Source: Isoetes taiwanensis (lineage: Eukaryota; Streptophyta; Lycopodiopsida; Isoetales; Isoetaceae). Taken from it: 64,000 nt of DNA. Position numbers and translations under genes: made by a program. The stretch is taken from positions 12,598,716 to 12,662,715 of the forward strand of contig JAJEKV010000027.1 of assembly GCA_021234155.1 (NCBI GenBank), written 5' to 3'. Below are positions 57,472 to 64,000 of this stretch, one piece after another. The notes below the pieces were generated by a model. That model saw nothing but the letters and a program-made list of their open reading frames with translations. It was not told the DNA's origin and searched no databases. Each line of letters starts with the position of its first letter. The stretch's first letter is position 1.

Positions 57472-58113
57472 CTGTACAAACCAGCAGGCTGAGTTAGTGT
57501 GCATAATTTAAGTGGTTCAACAAATGGTTCCAAATATCAACGCACATACTGTTGTAAAGAACATATCACACAGTAGTGAGGATTACGCCAATATGACCAG
57601 TGTTGCTTCCAAAGACAAGCTATACATTGTTGGAAGAAAGATTGTGAATGCTTTGTAAAATGTTAATTCTTGAAAACTTGAAGGCAAGGGAGGCATGTAA
57701 ATGGATGATCTTGCTGAAGGAAGAAAACCTCATTGGACAATCTCAGTATATATGCAAGTTTCGAAAGCATGCCCTGTATCAAATGACAAAATGCGCATGC
57801 TAATGACTAAAGAACGAGTTGACAAGAAAGATACTACTGCTAAATTCAGTTTTTACAGAATTCTATCATGTAAAGCTATCTCCTCTTGCTGGGCAGGCAA
57901 TGTTTCAACATTTGCGACTTGAATCTGCCATTCCACAAGATCACAATTTATCACCATTTCTGTTACAGGATGTTTCAACTAAAAGTGGAATGCTGCATCA
58001 GCTCATTAGAAGAAAAAATCAGGGCATACATACGCACCATGACACATATTAATATACTTTATTGTGAATCACAGAAATGGAATGGAACTAGCTAACACTC
58101 GAAGGCCAAGCAC
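57472..58113. other. No gene assigned; one exon-like plus-strand block
   Basis: At about 57856-58050 a plus-strand frame (EFYHVKLSPLAGQAMFQHL..., then DVSTKSGMLHQLIRRK) looks protein-like and follows a TTTACAG acceptor. I do not recognise it, and it has no partner exon that I can see. Confidence 0.35.
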
Positions 58114-58695
58114 CGAAACTTGCTTGCTTTCCTAATCAAGAACATATTTTCTCTAGAGTTTTAGAAGATTGGAATCTCTATTTGGGTTATAGCAGTAGAA
58201 TTGATGCCATGGCAAAGTCATGCAAAAATCTGTTGCAAAACCTATCACTGATATAAGAGATCCTAAGTTTGCACTTATGAGGCATTCAAGCTTCTGTTAC
58301 ATGCCATGCAGACCCAGTTTCAGAAATACGGCATTTCTCTAAGCAATCTTTTCCAGCAAACGTTACAGGCAATAAGAAAGGTAAGAAGATTACCTCCTTA
58401 GAAATGTCAAGGTCTCCTCTCTAGATCAACTTTGTAGAACTTCACGTTACTTTATGTATCAATATTGGCAAAAGAATCCAAGCAGAATAGGGACCCAAAA
58501 CTTGCTTGCTTTCCTAATCAAGAACACATTTTCTCTAGAGTTTTATTGGGATCTCTGTTTGGGTTATAGCAGGAGAATTGATGCCATGGAAAAGTCATAC
58601 GAAAATCTATTGCAAAACCTATCACTGTTATAAGAGATCCTAAGTTTGCACTTATGAACCATTCAAGCTTCTGTTACATGCCATGCAGAACTGCA
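58114..58695 (+). repeat. ~200-bp direct repeat
   Basis: 58114-58317 and 58496-58695 share about 90% identity (AACTTGCTTGCTTTCCTAATC, GAATTGATGCCATGG and AAGAGATCCTAAGTTTGCAC all recur), separated by about 180 bp. Neither copy has a clear coding role. The second runs into a 74-codon frame (58654-58878) of unknown type. Confidence 0.8.
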
Positions 58696-60953
58696 GTGTG
58701 GAATGACAGAGATGTGGAGCTTGTATCAAATGCATATGGAATGAAGCAGTTTTTATCGTATGGGCCCTTGAAAGGTGAGACTCCTACCAAAGACGTAAAT
58801 TCCAGCAGATCAAAAGAATTATGGTTAGAAAATGCGTTCTTCAACATTAAATGCATAATAGGCTTCATTGAAAAGTAACCTTTCTTGCTTGAATCTATAG
58901 GAATTGGGTGAAGACGTTTTCTAGGTGCTCTGCGAAACATGCAAACGAGTGTTATCTATTCACATAGGTATATTTAGGCAAGATGGTAGAATGGTAGGCT
59001 ATACACTGCTGTTAAAGGCCGTTGTCATGTCACTGATTACATTGCGAATGCTCAACCTCAAGAGATGCAAGAATTTCTTCTCTCAATATAGACACCATCT
59101 CATTAGCAGCCCAATCAAGTTGTTCGCTTGGACCATCAGAACATTCAGCATGCTTCACTCGGCGTGAAGCTATGGCATATCAGATGGATAATCGAGCTGG
59201 CTCACGTCTTTAGGCCGAAACCTACAAAGCACTAAGAACTAACATAATAACATGTGCAATGCATGAACAGTGCCATTCAGAACCTATCAAGGCCTTATCA
59301 TTGACCTATATCTCTTCTGGTATGGGAAGGAACATTATTTTCTCAAGGTACCAAATGTGAAATCATTACAAACATATATCTTCTGTAAATTTCCCCACAT
59401 TTTCATATATTCTTGTCTGTAAACTAAAATGCAATTAAGTGGTTTTATATAGCTGGAAGCATGAAATACCATCAAACAATTATGTTAGAAATCTTGAACA
59501 ATGGTCATTTCAAGCAGATCTATGATTTGAAGCATGCCACCTTGAGGGTATCAGAACTGCGTACATGTTTATCTTAGAAAACAGACGAACCAAATGAGAC
59601 TTTCAAATATAGTTAATTTTTAGTGATAAGGGCTAGTTTCTTATCCAAAATATCACCTTTATATGAACTGATCTGCTATGTCATGGTAGTCTTTACTCGT
59701 CTCTACTTAATTTGGCCGCTCTTCTATGGTGAGAAGTAGCTCTTCATCCAAATATGGTACTTATATATGAACTGATATGCTATGTTACGCTGCATCTTGC
59801 TGTAAGCCTTTCCTATTACTCTGTTTCCCTAGATTTTAGCCAATTTCTAGTTTCCCTAGGAACAAGGATAAATTTTTAGCATAAAGTAGACTATGGCATG
59901 GGGAATGATTTGTGATTAGAAAGGAGAAGCAGATCTTTGGCTGAAGACAAGTATAGACAATTTTTGTAGGCTCTAGAACTGGATATCCATGCGGCAGAAT
60001 ACCTAAGCTCCTTAAGCAAATGCACCTAGTGCTGGAATAGAACATAAATACGATTGTACATGTCTTAGTTTCGAAATAAAAATAGAAAAAGCTAGCAAAT
60101 GAGTCTTCTGGAAATTATTATAAGTGCAGAAACCTGATTCCAGCTGACCTGAGAATTGCTACTAAGCTAATGCATTAAACAACCATAGAAGCAAGCAGAA
60201 AGTTCAAGAGTCTTACCTGAGAATAAGATGCAAAAAGCTAAAATAATTTAGAGTAGCAGTTCTAGGCATGGTGGCAACACAGAGTAGGTCGCAATAGTAG
60301 CCATGTGCATGTTAGCCCGATAGGTGCTAATGCCTACAGTCATGTATTCGGTCTCGGCTCAGCAGCCCGGAACCCAACACGGCAAAGGGAAAGGAGGAAA
60401 AATGAAATATAAATTGGTTTCTTCCTAGAGTTAAACGAAATCACGGAAATATAAATTGGTTTCTTCCCAGAGTAAAGGGGAAAGGGAAGACGAACTTTAA
60501 CGGTTGGGTGGGCAGGGAAAATTCCAGAATGGAGATGCGCCTCCTCCCATCTCCGTTCCTATTTTTTGGGGTCTTTTCTAATTTCGCTGGCCTTAGATTT
60601 GTGAAAGGAAAGATCTGACGGTCCAAAATAAGGCACATCAGATTTTGATGAGGTGGATAGGCTAGAATTTGAGGAAAGGCTGTAGGCCCGGTAGGGCTGG
60701 TGTGCTAAAAAAAAAAACTAGCAAAAAGGCACGCCAGAGGCCATAGAAAATATAGGCGCATGAAAATTAGGGCAAGGTAATTGGATAGGAAAAGATAATT
60801 GAATTGTCTTTTACGTTTTTTCAAACCATTTGAAAGCATAATTAGGGAAAAATTATATTGAAATTTATTGTTCATGGTTGAAATAGCATATGTTGTTTAG
60901 ATAGTTTAGATGATGCCCCTCCATTTAAGGTACCCATATTTCTTAGTTTTTTC
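58696..60953. other. No gene recognised
   Basis: AT-rich sequence with short repeats only: TATATGAACTGAT near 59661 and 59765, and AAATATAAATTGGTTTCTTCC near 60406 and 60447. At 60708-60740 an A-run and a TAGCAAAAAGGCACGCCAGAGG stretch resemble the sequence right after the LINE poly(A) at 55804. Confidence 0.45.
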
Positions 60954-61304
60954 TGTCAAGGTTGCACCAAGAAAGGGAGAGAAGGGGATGCACACCAATA
61001 TCCGAGAGCGCAAGCTCCCAAAACAAAGGCAAATTGGAATTGTATTGAATCGTAAGTATGAATACAAGATATAAAAAGGGGCAGTAGATAATAACTGCTC
61101 CCGTTACCAACCACACATAATTATGCCGTAACTAATTAAGGCAAGTCGGTGCCGCACTCCACCTAATTAAGGCAAGTGGGTGGGCTGGGTGTAGGTGCCG
61201 ATGAAGTGTCGATTCAAGACATAGTCGCAAGACCTCTCAGGCCGAAAGTCCGCCGCTGTTGCTAAGCAAAGAAGATGGTGATCTCGATATCATATATCTC
61301 GACA
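60954..61304 (-). repeat. copia-3 3' LTR
   Basis: On the minus strand it begins TGTCGAG at 61304 after the purine-rich AAGGAGGAG (61305-61313) and ends TTGACA at 60954, so TGTC/GACA are inverted ends. It is 351 bp. The RNase H end lies just upstream. The second LTR is outside the window. Confidence 0.6.
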
Positions 61305-61313
61305 CTCCTCCTT
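61305..61313 (-). other. copia-3 polypurine tract
   Basis: AAGGAGGAG on the minus strand, next to the TGTCGAG LTR start. Confidence 0.6.
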
Positions 61314-64000
61314 GATGAGAGGTCACCATCTCCATGCTCAACCTCCTCCTCCGGAGATGAGATCCGGAATCTATCAAGACCAATACCAAGTCGATGTCGC
61401 CAAAGAGCTCACGAGCCAAAGGCTTATTTAAGAGATCCGCAAAGATTGTCCCGTAGGAACATGCTCAATCTGAACCCGCTTATCGCCCACAAGGTCCCTT
61501 ACAAAATGATAATGCTTGGGAACATGCTTAGATTTTGGATGCCGAACTTCAGAGGAGCACCAATCAATGCCACCTTTGTTATCCATGAGCATCCTTGCTG
61601 GTCCAGGAGTGCGTTGCCCAATGCCGGCAAGAAAGTCCTTGAAACTAATGATCTCACGAAGCTCAGAGATGCCGCAACATACCGCTTCAGTGGATGAAAG
61701 AGATACATGCCCTTGTTTCTTGCTGATCCAAGCAATGGCAGCATTGGCAAGCAGAAAACAAATGCCGGATGTGGACCTGGAGTTGTCTATCACATCGCTA
61801 AGTGAGGAATCACTATATGTCAAGAATGAGAAAGCATCACTATTGCCGCGATATGTAAGACCATAATCGCCAGCACTTTTAAGTAGCTGAGAATGTGCTT
61901 GGCCATTTCCCAATGCTTATGACCGGATCTCGCTGAAAATTGGTCGAGAGCTATAACAAAGAAATGCAATATCGGGTCCGGTGCAAACCATGCAATACAT
62001 GAGGTCGCCAATCAATTGCCGAAATGGAACTTTTGCCATAGAAAGACGTTTTCAAGATCGATTGTGGACAATCTTTCTTAGTGAGAAGAGTACCGAGTCA
62101 TAGGAACTTTAGATGGATTGCAATCAGCCATGCCAAAGCGCCAAGCATTTCTTCAATATACTTTTTTGAGAGATATGAAGAATCCCATTTTCCCCTCTCT
62201 TGCAATTTGCAAACCCAAACAATAGCGAAGCTTCACCCAAGTCCACCATTGGAAACTTAGCAGCAAGCCTTGTCTTGAATTCGCAATGTGCTCATTATTG
62301 TTGCCTATGAGCAAGGAATCATCTACGACAAAAGCAATGATGAGTAAGAACTTGCCTTGACGATGGATGTAGACATTAGAATCAGCCTCAATAGGCTGGA
62401 ATCCTTGGTCTTTGAAGAAAGAATCTATGGTCTTGTACCAAGCACGATGCTTGCTTTAACCCATAAAGTGCCTTCGCCAATTTGCATACTAAATGCTCAA
62501 AGACAGCTTTGACATAACCCCTCGAGGTTGCTTCATATAGATTTCTTCATCAAGCTTGCCATTAAGAAATGCCGCTTTGACATCCGCTTGATGAACCTCA
62601 AGATTATAATGAGCAAGAAATGCAAGAAGAATGCTAATGCTCATCATTTTGACCACCGGAGAAAATGTTTCCAAGTAATCAATGCCATATTGTCGGGTGA
62701 AACCCCGTGCAACCAAGCGTGCTTTGTAGCCGCCGATGGTGCCATCGATGGAGCTTGCATTTGTAGACCCATTTGTTACCAACGACCTTCCTATCATGAG
62801 GAAGAGGAACCAAATCCCAAGTGCCATTTTGAACAATAGAGTCCATTTCGGGTCCATTGCCTCTGCCAATGAGGTGCAAAGAAGACATGAAATAGCTTCA
62901 CGATAGCCGGTGGGTTCACCGATAATAGCAAAGACCACAAAACTCCATAATGCCGGGCATAATTTCAGCAGAGAAAGCAAATCTTTGAGGAGGAAAACGC
63001 TTCCTTTTTCCTCACCAAGTTCTTCTTCTTCAACTCCTCCTTGATCAAGATGATCAAAATCACCTCCCCGGATCGATGGGTTAAGATCTCCTCCTTGATC
63101 GGATGTGTCAAGATCTACGCCGTGATCGTGAAACAGGGTGCCGTAAGCACCGCAGTGCCGGACCGCCGCAGTCTTTGGAACCGCCGCAGTGCCGGAACCG
63201 CCGCAGGCCGGAATATCGTAAACTAAGTCCGATGGATTAGAAGCTATGGCGCCATCCGCTATCCATGCAGAGATATCAAGAAATTCCACATTAGGAGTTT
63301 TTGAACCTTGCTGAAATGCCAAAACATCTTCATGAAAAATAACATCGCGACTAACACAAAGCTTCTTGGTATCCGGATCAATCAACCTATAACCATGCTT
63401 GCACCGGGTCGAGAAACCCACAAAGATCATTTTCTTTGCTAGTATGCTCAAGTTTCTTGCGATTTGCTTTGGGAATAAGCATAAAGGCAAAGACATCCAA
63501 AGACACGCTAAGGGAGACAAATTTGGCTTTATGCCGCTGAAAGCTTGTTCAGAGTCTGATTTTTCACAAAGAATAAAGGCAATCTATTGAGTAGGTAAAC
63601 CGAGTACCTTACCGCTTCAGCCCAAAATTGAATGGGTGCCGAGGATTGAGCGAAAGCAAACAACGTGCCATGTCAACAATGCCGCGATTCTTCCGCTCAA
63701 AGAACGCCATTATGTTGTGGAGTATGAGGCTCTGGTAAGTTGGCGCCAATACCATGATCGACACAAAATGATTGAATGCTTGACCGGTAAATTCTCCACC
63801 ATTATCGGATCTGAGCTTTTAATCTTATGGGCTACTTGATTCTCAACAAGCGCTTTCATTCTTGAAATGGGCAAATGCATCAGATTTCCGCTTCAAGAAA
63901 TAGACCCATGTTTTCCCCGCTCAAATCATCAATGAATGTCGAAAATAATAGGCACCCGAAGAGAAGGAACATGAGTTGGACCACAAAGATCCGTGTGTAC
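61314..64000 (-). pseudogene. copia-3 integrase end, RT and RNase H, runs off the window
   Basis: On the minus strand from the right edge: the integrase core end and C-terminal region (GYRLIDPDTKKLCVSRDVIF, about 63390-63330), a linker with repeated DQGG/DxGG units (63130-63030), RT (KARLVARGFTRQYGIDYLETFSPVVKM and FLNGKLDEEIYMKQP, about 62730-62520; catalytic VVDD near 62320), and RNase H (SRSTSGICFLL, SSTEAVCCGI, DNKGGIDWCSS, HPKSKHV; 61800-61520), ending with ARELFGDIDLVL near 61400. Frame breaks occur about every 200-400 bp. CCG/CGG triplets are common and CAG/CTG scarce, the same pattern as in the altered patches of the duplicated region. It is a different family from copia-1/2. Confidence 0.85.

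Noticed and set aside
55805-60740. Target duplication pair around a large retrocopy, from the similar TAGCAAAAGGCAC sequences after two A-runs
   Set aside because: The two stretches are imperfect, too long for a simple duplication, and no element body joins them; recorded only as similarity.
1-64000. tRNA or rRNA genes
   Set aside because: No cloverleaf-forming or rRNA-like segment was noticed; the tRNA-like words are retrotransposon primer sites.

Overview
The window is repeat-dominated nuclear DNA of a land plant. Support comes from Ty1/copia elements with an initiator-Met tRNA primer site (TGGTATCAGAGC), a Ty3/gypsy family with a tRNA-Asp-like primer site, a hAT DNA transposon, a plant LINE, and broken remnants of two host genes with plant-type introns (an RPA1-like replication protein A large subunit and a PDR-type ABCG transporter). 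I cannot fix the species. A large-genome, non-seed plant such as a fern is a guess from element style only. I see no intact host gene, rRNA, tRNA, CRISPR array or prokaryotic operon.

1-28444 is one gypsy element ('gypsy A') on the minus strand. Its 5' LTR is 27853-28444 and its 3' LTR is cut by the window start (1-405). Reading right to left it has gag, protease, a missing RT/RNase H block replaced by a piece of another retroelement (21485-24832), integrase, a small plus-strand cysteine-rich ORF (19809-20075) with its own TATA box, and a long sense accessory ORF. The accessory ORF is split by a hAT element (1328-17269), which in turn carries a nested copia element (copia-1, 1600-7153).

28445-35887 is a second, deleted unit of the same nest. 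It shares the 27853-28444 LTR with gypsy A and repeats the accessory ORF end, the hAT left end and a copia copy (copia-2). It then jumps across about 20 kb, at a 3-bp microhomology, into gypsy gag. 35888-44018 holds a plus-strand gypsy relative ('gypsy B', gag to integrase) fused tail-to-tail to an inverted fragment ('gypsy C').

44036-45710 is a 5'-truncated RPA1-like pseudogene. 46176-47856 is a 1.7-kb LTR followed by a primer site. 49681-51247 carries a cluster of short tandem duplications, and 51341-51852 is a foldback structure. 52862-55804 is a 5'-truncated LINE with a second ORF overlapping the RT stop. 57135-57471 is a PDR transporter remnant. 60954-64000 is the 3' part of a minus-strand copia element (copia-3) running off the window.

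Comparison of the internal duplicates shows that their differences concentrate at CAG/CTG sites and recur in the same form (for example CAGTG becoming CAAAG). Many of the apparent frameshifts may therefore be sequencing or consensus errors rather than real decay. This affects every 'pseudogene' call below.
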